Assembly (NCBI GenBank): GCA_029204225.1
Contig: MU832199.1
Span: 1-64,000 of the forward strand
Length of the DNA: 64,000 nucleotides
Source of the DNA: Diphasiastrum complanatum
Lineage: Eukaryota > Streptophyta > Lycopodiopsida > Lycopodiales > Lycopodiaceae
Direction of reading: 5' to 3'
A program made the position numbers and the translations under genes. Within the stretch, counting starts at the first letter, position 1; every line of letters begins with the position of its first letter. Below, piece after piece: positions 14,401-25,900 of this stretch. The notes beneath the pieces were generated by a model. It ran no database searches. It was not told the origin of the DNA and was given only the letters and a program-made list of their open reading frames with translations.

Positions 14401-16603
14401 TCATTTCTTGACGAGAGACGCTTTAGGGGAATTGTCACCCCCTCAGTATCTGAACTCTTGTTTGTCGCATGACCTTAGATTTACATGGGACAACATCGAG
14501 TCTCTTTTCACTAGTTATACGTGGAGACAAGACACACATACTTTTATATCAAAGGTTGGTATTATTGTCAGAGGCCAATATCATTGTGTCTTTCGTGATC
14601 ATCTAGTTACATTGCGCTCCTTAATATCATATGAGGACCCGTGTTATGTCACCTTGATGATACGAGACATGTTTGTTCTTTGGAGAAACCTTTGTCAGGA
14701 GGACCTTCGACAACAATAGAGTGATACTCAGCTCCACATTACTTCATTCCTCATTAGATGCCGCCCTAGAGCTATCCCTAGTTGGTGTCATGAGCGGGGT
14801 AGAGTTATTTCTTCATTCAACGACATTGACACTTACGCTAATGTAAAGAGTAGACACCGCTACCAGAATGCCACGACATGACGCTAGATCATGTCATCAC
14901 AAATTTTTTTAGTATTACACGCCAATGTAGAGAGAGACATGATTATTTACTTTATTTCAGGTGACGGTCATTTTCAGATATATGGGAGACGTAATTATGC
15001 TCTCTAGTGGCTAGAACATACTTGATGCTTACTATTTGGTTTTATGTTTCGATTGGTTTAGGGTTTAAGGTTTAGGGTGCATATTGAGGATTCTTTTTAT
15101 CTTTAAAGGTGCATATTGCCCACTAGCTATGCTTTCTAGTTAAGTTTTGAACAAGTTGAACGATAAAATGTAAATTTTTCTTCTCTCCTTCAAGAAGTAG
15201 AGACTTCATTTGATTGACTTTGTTTGTTAGTGCTTGCTTTCGTCATGACTGATTTTGCTCTTCAAAGTTCACCTCTAGAGAAGTGACAGAAACTTAGTAC
15301 ATTAATCATTGTTCAAATGTATGAAAGCTAACGTGGACATATATTTGTGCATGTGACCTACATTGACTCTAGGGAATTGAAGACTTGAGTAGTGATGAAG
15401 TTGATGGAATAAGGTCTTGTGGTTGGATTCCATAGGGTTGAAGATTCCATGGCTCATTACACAAGATTGTTATTAATACACTTTTGATGGTATAGAGGCA
15501 TAGTTGCTTAATGGAACCTCGAATCGCGGTTTGAACTGCGATTTGCGGATTTTTTTAATTTTTAGAGAATCGCTTTTTCTTTTTTTGATATGCTTGCATC
15601 TGAGACATTTCATCTATTTTCTGTGTCCCTCTTGAACTGAATTTGCAATGTAATAATGATCAGTGAAGCAATTTGCGACAAACCTGGACACAGATTAGAT
15701 CAGAATCCTGGATATAGAATCGAAACTCACTATCAATAATCGAAACTTGAAGCTCATTACTGAATACATTGAAATAGGTGTGCAATAAATCCAACATTGA
15801 AATCTGCAAAAACTGCTGTTAATCTTGAATAGTAACCGTGCTGCAAAAAATCAGGATCATGATTCTGAACATCAATTCTCTTCAGCGAATCGCGATTTGC
15901 TGAATTGCGATAGCCAGCGAATCGCGATTCGCTGCAACACTGGTATAGACTTAGGATGACTACCAGTTAATTTTCGGTAAACAATCTATTGTGAAGTTAT
16001 CAAAAGCTTGTTGTATAGCACTTATGTGTGTTCATGAGGCAATTTCCCGGCTGTTTCGAGTTATCAAAGATACCCAGTGGTTCTCCAATAGTCATTAAAC
16101 TTTTATAGCAGTACCGGTATGTTATTGAGGAGCCACGATACTTGCCACCCTATAGATTATCTAGGTTTGAGGAGGCTAAGAACCAATGGCAAGTATCTAA
16201 TTGATTTTAGTGTGGTTTTACTAACAAAGCGTGCCCGTCGTTGACGGGCAATGGACGGCCGACGATCTAGGTGGCAGCTTGTGGTCGAGACGTGTGGATG
16301 ATGCTCAGAGCGGGCAATGGATGATTGAGGGTGGACATAATTAGATGCGGCGAAAATTTTGTCGGCCAGTCATTTGGGGGGTACTGTTTTGGATGGTTTC
16401 GACATGCATCGACATGAAGCTTCGACACTTTGACATGTGTGCGGGTGTGTGCTTTTAGGTGTGCATGTGTGTGTGTGTATATGCATGCATGCATGCATGT
16501 GTGTGTGTGTGTGGTCAAAATGCAATGAAATGTGGTCCTTTGCAGAGAGAAATGCGGTCAAAATGCGGTCCTTTGTGATCTTTCATGCGATACATTAGCC
16601 TTC

Positions 16604-16649
<46 letters not shown>

Positions 16650-19600
16650 TATGAGGCTCGAGCTATGTTCTTGAGCTATGTTCTTCGTTTTGTATGATCC
16701 CTACCAAGGTTCTTCTAACATGTATGATAGTGACATATACTACAAAACATAACACACTATGCTACAAATACTACAAAACGACAAATAGAAACAAACAATG
16801 AAGCTTGTATTCAATGAAAATAGATTAAGATCAAAGTTCAAACTACTTAACAACCGTTATCGGTGTGAGAGATTGATAGGAAGTTGCAGAGATGTGTGAA
16901 ACGTATCGCTAGTCATATATTAGAAAGTAGTATGATTCACGAGATGAAACTGGCTATTTAGATAGATGCTATTGGGAAATGGGATTCACGTCAGTTGAGC
17001 TTAGCAATTATTGCAAAACCCTGTAAAATTAAAGATTGCATGTGACTTAGAAGAAAGCGCATGTGACTTAGAAGGAAGCAATCTACAGTACCAAGTTTGT
17101 TACACAGAAAACTAATGACCATCCTTCATGCAACATCTATCAACGGTTCAACATTGCTCATAAATATAGGCATGAAACCCGTTCGTCGACTTGTTCATTT
17201 CTGTCTAAAAGTAGAAGAAAATGTAGCCATAAACAATAAATACAAACTTTGTGCACAGAGAATCAAGAAAATCCCATACAAAACCCACCAATCGTAATAA
17301 AAAACAAATGGAGCAAAAACCTTCTCCATGGCCTCTTTGGCCTTTAATCCTAGAGGAGTTTTGGCAGCTACTGCAGCCTTGAGCATGTCCCTGTAGCTAA
17401 ATGGCCTAAACAATGATCCTCAAAATGGGTGACTGTGTGCCTTTACTGCAGTCTGGAGGCCTTGTACAAAGATGCACAACACATAAAATGACAATGTACA
17501 TGTTGATGAGGATCAGAAGCAACCTAAAAGTAAAAGCTGTGATGTTGATAATGACCACAAAGCCAGCAAAGAAGAGGAAGTGTCGTAGCGGAAATGGCAT
17601 AGCATGGACAGAAAGGATTGCGCAAGCACGAAGGTGAAAAAAAGATTTGTGGATACTGCTATGCTCTGAACGGCGGATCTGATCTCCAGAGGGAAAATCT
17701 CGTTGGGAATAAGCCATGCCAACGGACCCCAAGACCAGGCAAATGCAGCAACGAAAAGGCAAATCGTCAGCACTACCACTGTAGCAGAGGCATGCGTGAG
17801 CTTGTCTGGCCCGTTATGGAGTCCTGTTCCTAACAAAATAGCAATCACAACCTGCACGTTCGATCAAAACAAAGTTTTGCATTCAATCAATGGCAGTTTA
17901 ATTAGCTTATACGGCTATAAAATTGAATTAGAAATTAAAGTCAATCTCAAATTCTTTGCTGTTCAGAAAATTTTCTATAATTGAATCCTAAGCTAATAGT
18001 TTGATCGTGATTAAGCTACAAACGACAAACATTGCCATGAGTATACTTTACAATACAAACTAACGAAAATCCAAGCAACGACATCCAAAATTAGGTATTC
18101 TGATTCACATGTGGAATCATCATCTGCAGTGAGGCTTCTAGACACAAAACTCTCCGCCCAAACCGGTCCACTGATACGATCGAAACAATTCTTAATGGAC
18201 ATTGAAGAAACAGAAAATATTCGTAAATAGCTGCAGCTTTTTTTCAAGTGTATTTGAAAGTTGCCTTAAATGGCAAAAGTTTATACTTTGCTAGCGAACA
18301 AAAAAATGATCATTGCTAGCGAAGTGATCAACAATGGACATTGATTTACTTTTTTAGCAAAAAAATGAATGATAATTGAAGCAAAAAAATGATCAATGGC
18401 TAGTGAAGTTTTATAATAAACAAAAAAATGATCACTGTTGAAATAAGCAATAAAGCATTTTTCTGCTACATAACCAGATGCCACAGATTTGTGGAAAAGC
18501 CAAAAATCATGAAAATTTTAGCTTACCAGACTTAGAGATTGTTCATACCTTGCAGGTGCTGTCACACAAAAACAATTAGCAACAATACTTTAAAGGGCAA
18601 GACTTGCTCAATCCATCTGGAAAAAGGTTGAAAGTCATATCTTTGTGCGACTGCCACTCTGTTGTTGTTGACAGCACCTGCATCAGGGCCTTCAAAATCC
18701 TCGATGTTGACAGAACGTGGACTTGCTGATGGACTTGCCGGAGTATCACCCCCCATCGTTCTATGTGACTGAAGATGGTGGCGAATCAGCAGATGAACCT
18801 TCAAGTGCATTTCTGCCATGGGAAAAGGCAAAGCCGGCATTTCTTCTAATCTGCTTCTGCTCCCCAATTATCCTGATTGCAACTTCTGTTGCACCTATTT
18901 CTGCAATTCTACACTCTACATCAATAGCCTAGATATGGCATGAGATTAGCTGACAGTAATGCACAAATGTGCACAATAATCATGTTAGTAGAAACATGCA
19001 GATGACAATGCATGCCATGCTCGTATCTTTGTGGTTAGCTATAGTAATGTGATAAATTTAGCCATGGATTGCCATCGTCTTTATATGTAATAATGCAATT
19101 TGTAAGCATGAGATTTGCAGCTTCTGTGCTTACCAGGAACAACAAAATTGCTAAAAAAGACAAGAAAATGGATAAAATTCTCGAGTAAGGCACCCTTGCG
19201 TAAGATCGGAAAAAATAGAATTTACCAACCTATTAAAGCCAAATTTGCTAAACGCTCCAACAATGCCATGAGCAATGAATATATTGTGCCTCTAGTGTGT
19301 TCCACCTTTCACAAAATTTACCAAATGAATACGGGCGAAATGAATGCGGCTTGAGGCAGACCTGACAATCACAGCAAATATACAAATGAGATTGAACAAT
19401 TATGCTAAAAATGTGGAGCAAAACTAAGAAATTAGAGGCAGGGCTCAACTGCTTTGGTCATTCCAATCCCGCTGTCAATAATAGTGAGAATGTTGGTGCT
19501 TTTGTCAGAAATGATTTGAATGAAGAAGTCTGGTTTTCCATATCTAGCTTGCTTTTATCTGTCAGGCTCTCGAAGCGGATCTTGTCCAGCGCCTGCATAC

Positions 19601-19880
19601 AAGCAAAATAGCATTAAAGACCCAATCATTACATCGGTTTTGTACTAAGTAAGAAAGCCCAATGCATTTGTCAATCATATGCTTACATCTGAGGCGTTGC
19701 TTATCAGTTCTCTCGAAGAAATATTTCCTTGTTGCTGTAGAAAGTGTTGATGATCAAACTGATTGCTTCTTTCGCTCGATGCAGCCGATCACAATGGTTG
19801 GGTAAGGAATTGATGATGCCGTTTTAGGGCTTTCAATTGAAGCGGCATTTGTAGATGCACGTGTTTGCTTCATTGCCCAA

Positions 19881-19922
<42 letters not shown>

Positions 19923-22900
19923 GTATTTGGTTCCGTTTTCGATAAGCAATTGTTCGAAGCAATTGTCCCTGTTTGTGTCTTTGTCCAAGCGGCATGGCTC
20001 TAGAAGTACGTTTGCCCGCGGCCAGAGAGAAGAGAGAAACAGAGAGTCAGAGCGATTGGGCATTCCTTGGTGATTGTCCACCACCAACCTTCGTATACGA
20101 CAGTGGGTAGCTGGAGCCACAGGCAAGATCGGCAGTTGTGTCCAACACTTCAATAAGGGCTTACACACACTGAATCGTTCATGGTGATCGCTCTGATTTG
20201 ACGCAATCAAAAGCAGCCCTCCATCCGGAGCATAAACCTTATGACGGATGCCTCCGTTGGAAGTATCCAAATGCTCCTTGAGGAACTGGAGGTCGATAAT
20301 GCTGCAAGCACCTCTTGTGGAATCATAATGCAATAACATGCAGGCATGCCGATCTATATCTAAAAATACCTGGGAATCTGTTTTCCGATAAAGGATGCAA
20401 GGCTCTGTTTGAAGACGGAGACTTTTGCAGTGCTTCTGAAAGCCTTCAGACAATCAGTCATCTCTCTTGCATGCGCGCTCTCCTCTCCTCTCCATGTATC
20501 CCTCTCTCTCTCTCGACGCGTTCCTTCGAGGGAAATTTTTTTCAAAAAAGAGGGTTCTCGGGCAGCTCACGCTTCCCGTGAGAGCGTGACGGGCAGCGTG
20601 AGCTGCCCGGAAACCACTTTTCTTTTAGTATATATAGATTGTTCCGAGGTTAGAGTCTGGTTGTTGCCCTAGTACCACTCGTTCACAAAAAAGATGGTAC
20701 TGAGCAACTCAGTATTGATTATTGAGCCTTGAACAAGTTTACCATCATGAGCCAATATTTGATTCCTCATATGACTGATGTCTTTGGCCAATTGGGGAAG
20801 ACTACTATCTTCTCTAAGATTGATCTATGTGCAGGGTACAATGAGTAGGAAGGTGTTATTTTTACTTGTTGCAGGTTTTGTGGATGCGATTCAGTAGAGT
20901 ACTTTTTCTTTTGCATAGCTCTTGGATATTTTTCTTTTGCATAGCTCTTGGATATTTCAGTTGACAATTTGCTTTGTTGCTGATCATGGATGTTCGTTCA
21001 AGGGAGTGTTGGAAATAATGACCATATCCATGATGGATGACATCAGGATCATGCAAGAGTGGTCGACAATGTGCCACATCAGGAGATAGATAAGCTACCT
21101 TAGTGTAGCACTTAGCCATGCTTAGTACTTACATTGTATTGTAAGTTAGTCATTTAGTATATCACAATGTGCGTTATTATAATAAATAATTAAAGGGCTT
21201 GAGTGCCATATATGATATAATTAATGAGGTCCGGTCCCCTCTATGTGGAAAAGGATGTGATACCATAGGAAAAGAGGTGTAGGGCACCAGGAGAGTTGTG
21301 AATCATCTCTCTCTTTTCTCTCTCGTTCTATTGTCCACATTTCGTATTCAAGGTGTGTTCTCCTTTCTTTCTTCTTTTATGGATTGAATGATTACTATGT
21401 ACTTGGATTTTCAACATATGCATCATTTATAGTGTGTACTCCTTGCCATATGTGATGCTTTATCTCTGACTTGTTCATAACACTATGCAACTAGGCTATG
21501 TAGCTTATAGTAGACATCACTTGTTTCCAAAATTTGTATGGACCATATAAACATTTTGAGGTTCTCCCCACTCACTAAATGTTTTAGGGAATTTAGTTCT
21601 CATTCAGTTTGGGTCATGTGTAAGTACTTCGAGATAGTAGCCGAAGCTGCCAAACTATACTTCTAATAAACTTCCTTTACTTTTATAGCAGATTATCAGC
21701 TTAAGTGAGAGAGCTAGGATTCTACCACGTATAGCCATGAAAGTTGGCATGTCGGTTGTTTCCATAAGCAAACTCCAAAATCCACTTTTTGAGCTAGTAT
21801 ATTGTTGAGCCTAAAGCCGTTACATATTAGACTTTTCTCGTGTAACTACCAAATTTCTCATTGCATGTTCAGGACTTTATGCATGCAGATTGAAATATAG
21901 CCAAGCTGATCTGGCACTGAACGATCTAGGTCATGCTAAAAGAGCAATGATAGCATGCCACTTTTAGAAATAAACAACCACAGAGGTATATCGACCACCA
22001 TTTTCTAAGCCATTGAGTATTATGCTGTACACCTTAACATGTACAAGAATGATAATGCCATCAATCATGTGCAACCGGAGCAATGATTATTTACCAATTG
22101 TCACAAATTGACATAAACATGAATGAGATTTGGATATTGCATTTTTGTGTGATGTTTGAGTGTTTTTTGAAGCAATTTTGATTTGAACTTTCAACTACTT
22201 ATATGCACCTCAGAATCCTGACTTCACATGTATTCCTTCTTCATAAAGATCTTTTTTTGCAGATGTTTGGTCATCTTACATGTATTCCTTCGTAAATATA
22301 TCTTGTCTGGAACATTTCAGACCATGGCACATTCTGAATTTTTGAAACACATGCTGAAAACTTGAATAAAAAGATTCAATGAAATACATCAAATAAACCG
22401 ATCCAAAGAACATATTTTGATTAAAATATGTGAGTTTTATCTTGTTCCAAATGAAACTATTATTCTGATGAGTTGAGATTTGATTCTTTTTTGAACGATC
22501 CAAAAGGAGTAATGAGTCTCTTACTTTTAGTTTTCTGAAATTTTTATTCTCTTCCAGATTTCTATTTTGTGGGGAAATTTTGAACTGGTTCAAATTAAAA
22601 AAAATACATCAATCTGAACTGCATTGGAACTATGAACAAAATAAACAGGCTGATTCGAAATGTCAGGAAACTGTGATTATTAGCTTTGATCGTTGCTTCA
22701 GTGTTTAGCTTGTAAGTTTCAGGAAAACTTTTCTCTAGCTCACAATTATGTTGTACTTTCATCTCCAAGGCCATTATGCTTGTTCACGACCTGATGGGGA
22801 TCCAAGAATCAAAAGAATATTTTATTATGTTGTCATTCGCACATTTTGTGTATAGCATCAAGCAAGTAGTTAGCAGTTTCAGAATGCAAATTGTCATACT

Positions 22901-25900
22901 TTATCATTAGCGACATGAAAGGTTCCCAGTATTTCTTTTACCTGTAAGATTTTTTAATAGTTTTGGGACATACTACCTTGTTATCAGACTTAAAAAAAAC
23001 ATTCCAATCAATCATGCTCTTCTGGTTACAGGCCCAGTTTTCGCAATTTCGTGCTCCTGTGGGCGTTAATTCTACATTGCCTGCTACTTTACCAGCATAT
23101 CATCCTGGCTCATCAGGGTTAGGCCAACAGATATTCTACGGGCAACCACCTCCTGGTTTGATCCCTCCACAGGTATGTTTAAAAAACAATGCTATTATGT
23201 TGAATTTGTCGAACCGGGATCAATTGCTGGATTGATAACACAAACTTCATCAGCTATTAACTTGCTTTATTTAGTTTGAACACCATGAGTAAGCAAGCTT
23301 TGTTTGTTTGGTACACTAGCTTTGTCTTTGCCATTTATATCGTTCATGCTTAAGCTTTATTTAGCAAGATATGGTATGGAGATTATGGTTGACAGCTCAA
23401 GGACTGGACGCTTTCTTGAGTTGTGTCTTGGAAACAGATTCTGTCTCTGAAGTGGATTGGTACTTTATTCAACTATATCAAAGGACCTCTAATTCAAAGC
23501 TGAAAATATAGCATCTATTTAATTATTCAATGTTATCTGGCATGACAAACATCTCACAGGAGGGACGTACATTTTTATATATTCTTCATAAGAGCAACAC
23601 CGAGCAAGCATCTTTGCAACAATCCTCGATACTTCAAAGCAACAAATTTTATGAAAATGTTTTAGTTGATGCTATAAGCATAGAGAAATGAAGGTAGTAT
23701 ATCTGTGAATCAACTCTGCAAAAGGTCTTGCGAATCTTGACCCTTGTAGGGCCATTCAAATCTTGACTTACTTTCACCAATTTTCATAAACTTACTCGGT
23801 TTGTTAATATTGCATAGTGTTTAGTGGAAGCAAAGTCACTTTTAAAATCATACGTCATGACAGGGGGCCCTCAAAGCCGGAGCAATTGTGTATTAGTGCA
23901 AGCTCTCGTATTTCCAGTACACTTGGAGTGCTATTTTAGAGCCTTTTAGACAGTGAACACATGGCCTTGCCTTGCAAAAGGCAACAATATATCGTTAGAA
24001 ATGCCATTTCATCAAATGGGACCATTATGTTAGATATTTGCACCTGTGGATTACTACGCATGCAAGTCTGGCAAAGAGGTATAAAAACTCTGAGAGAACT
24101 GCAACAATCATAGTTTGCTCTTGTATTGACCTGCATTGTCTTTGTTTCTAGTTTTTATATTTTCTATTATCAAGCTCTCTCTCTATGAACTTCATTAGCT
24201 TGCGAATAATAGCTTTCTGTGAGAGCAAGGTCACTTCTTGAATCATATGTCATGATAAGGGGGGCTTCCAAGTGGGAATAAGTGTAGGTACACATCTCGA
24301 CTGCTATTTTTAGAGCCCTTGCATCAGTTGACAGAGTCTTCCCTGTGCATTAGGCAATGCCAAGTTGCTAGAAATGCTATGACATCAAACAGTACTTGAA
24401 ATGTTTGCATCCGTGAACTATCATGCTTATGAAAACTGTTAGATGGCTCAAACAATCACAGCGTGCTCTTGTATCAACAAGCATCATCTCTGTTTGTAAC
24501 TTTTCTATGTTGTGCTTTCAAGGATGCCCCTATTTGTACTCACATCTGAATTTCTTGAACTGACATGATAATGATACAGTATCTGGAAGAGTCTTTCCAG
24601 CCACATAATGCATGCCATCTTCAAATCTATCATAAGCACGCGCTGGTTCAAGGGTGATTTGTAGATGATGCCTGGGAAGGCAGCTATGGCAGTAGCCTTT
24701 TAGTGAGAATATTCAACGATGGCAGCCTTGGAGGTGGAGGCGTGAGCAGTCATTGCGGCTGTAGGAGCTGAACGGCTGTGATGCTGGAGCGGCCGTGAGG
24801 GAGGAACGACCTCTATGATTAGGGTTTAGCATGGCTTTTGGGGTTGTGTCAAATTGCATTTGCCTTTTGCATGGTTCTTCGGTTCCAGCTTCTAGCAATG
24901 GTTTAAAAGCCGTCTAATCAATGGAGTACATGACTCTCTGCAAGTATTGTGATTATTGCATGCTGATTAATTCGGGGTTTTTTTGAACCTTGGTGCGGAT
25001 GTAGCCATGTTGAAATTGATAGTCAGTTTTGAAAGGGGATTTTTTTGGAAATCTACCTAAATCGACAATATGTTGGGGTTATCGGTTTTCTGATCTGTAA
25101 CCAAGGAATTGGTTGAAGGAATAATAATGTCGGTATGTAAATTCTAACGGCGACTTCACGAACTAGGTTCATAAATTTGGGATTAATAACAAATAATCCT
25201 TCACGGAATGTTCTCAGACAGGTACTCGGATCAGGGAAAATTGATTTCCTGGTACAGTACTGTTAAGGTTTTCACTCTGGAGTAAGGGGTTACTCCCAGT
25301 GCATAGAGTTAATATATACTTGAGGATTTTTTTATATAATCCATATTTATTCCTTTGTTTTTTTGCTTTTGTCTTCTAATTGATTTTGATCATTAGGAAA
25401 AGGACGAGCAAAAAGCTTTAAACAAGAAACTGGTTGAATGCCAATTAAAAGATGTGAAATAAATGGGTGGGAATAAAAAAAAAAATTCATTCAACAACAG
25501 ATTTTGTTGACTACAGTGTTAGAATTTTGAAATTCTGTATTGAAGATTTCTCATTCATGTAATTTCACATTCTGTTACGATTTAATTGTGAGACCATTAA
25601 CGGAGTAATGTTAAAGCAACAAGTGACCATTTACTATTTGTCCATGGGAGCTCCCTATACCTTAGCCGATGAAGTTTTTCGAGGGACCGAAAAATCTAAG
25701 AGAGGAAGAGAGATGGACATCAGGGTTAGTGAATGTGCTTGTACCATGTAATTTGGATTTTTTGGAAATCCTTGTTGGAAAATTGCATAGTATTGTTGTT
25801 GGATGATTCCATAATGAATCTTTAAGGTTGTATTTGTTAAGTTGAATTCATGTTGTGTATCTTACATGACCATGAGAATGACCATAAATTGGAGTGTAAA

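Larger units (their letters stand above)
16221..20638 (-). mobile_element. Non-autonomous Helitron carrying gene fragments
   Basis: Read on the minus strand, the element starts at 20638 with TCTATATATACTAAAAG, typical of plant Helitron 5' ends. It finishes at 16221 with a 7-bp GC-rich hairpin (16233-16249), then 8 nt, then TTAG; the expected end is CTRR, so one base is changed. The flanks are A before TC and T after TTAG, the AT insertion site of Helitrons. No Rep/helicase gene is present. The interior carries pieces of at least five unrelated genes, all on the same strand, several with their introns. This is the usual result of Helitron gene capture. The element lies in PABP intron 5, antisense to the gene. 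Confidence 0.85.
11146..23031 (+). other. PABP intron 5, 11.9 kb, filled with transposons
   Basis: The donor follows ..CTGCAG at 11145 and the acceptor is GGTTACAG before 23032. The intron holds, in order: a duplicated segment with a CT run, a minus-strand LINE, a copia 3' end with LTR, a plus-strand LINE piece, a dispersed repeat, a small inverted-repeat element, a Helitron, a gypsy RT piece and an LTR. Exons 5 and 6 join in frame between RRM4 and the linker. Confidence 0.93.

Noticed and set aside
15055-15080. Interstitial telomeric repeat (TTTAGGG-like)
   Set aside because: Only about three imperfect units, within chance for T/G-rich DNA.
17513-17857. Functional sugar transporter gene
   Set aside because: Only one partial exon with a frameshift; it lies inside a Helitron next to unrelated gene pieces.
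19833-20453. 206-codon F-box-like gene
   Set aside because: The C-terminal third is microsatellite translation, the F-box is missing, and it lies inside the Helitron.
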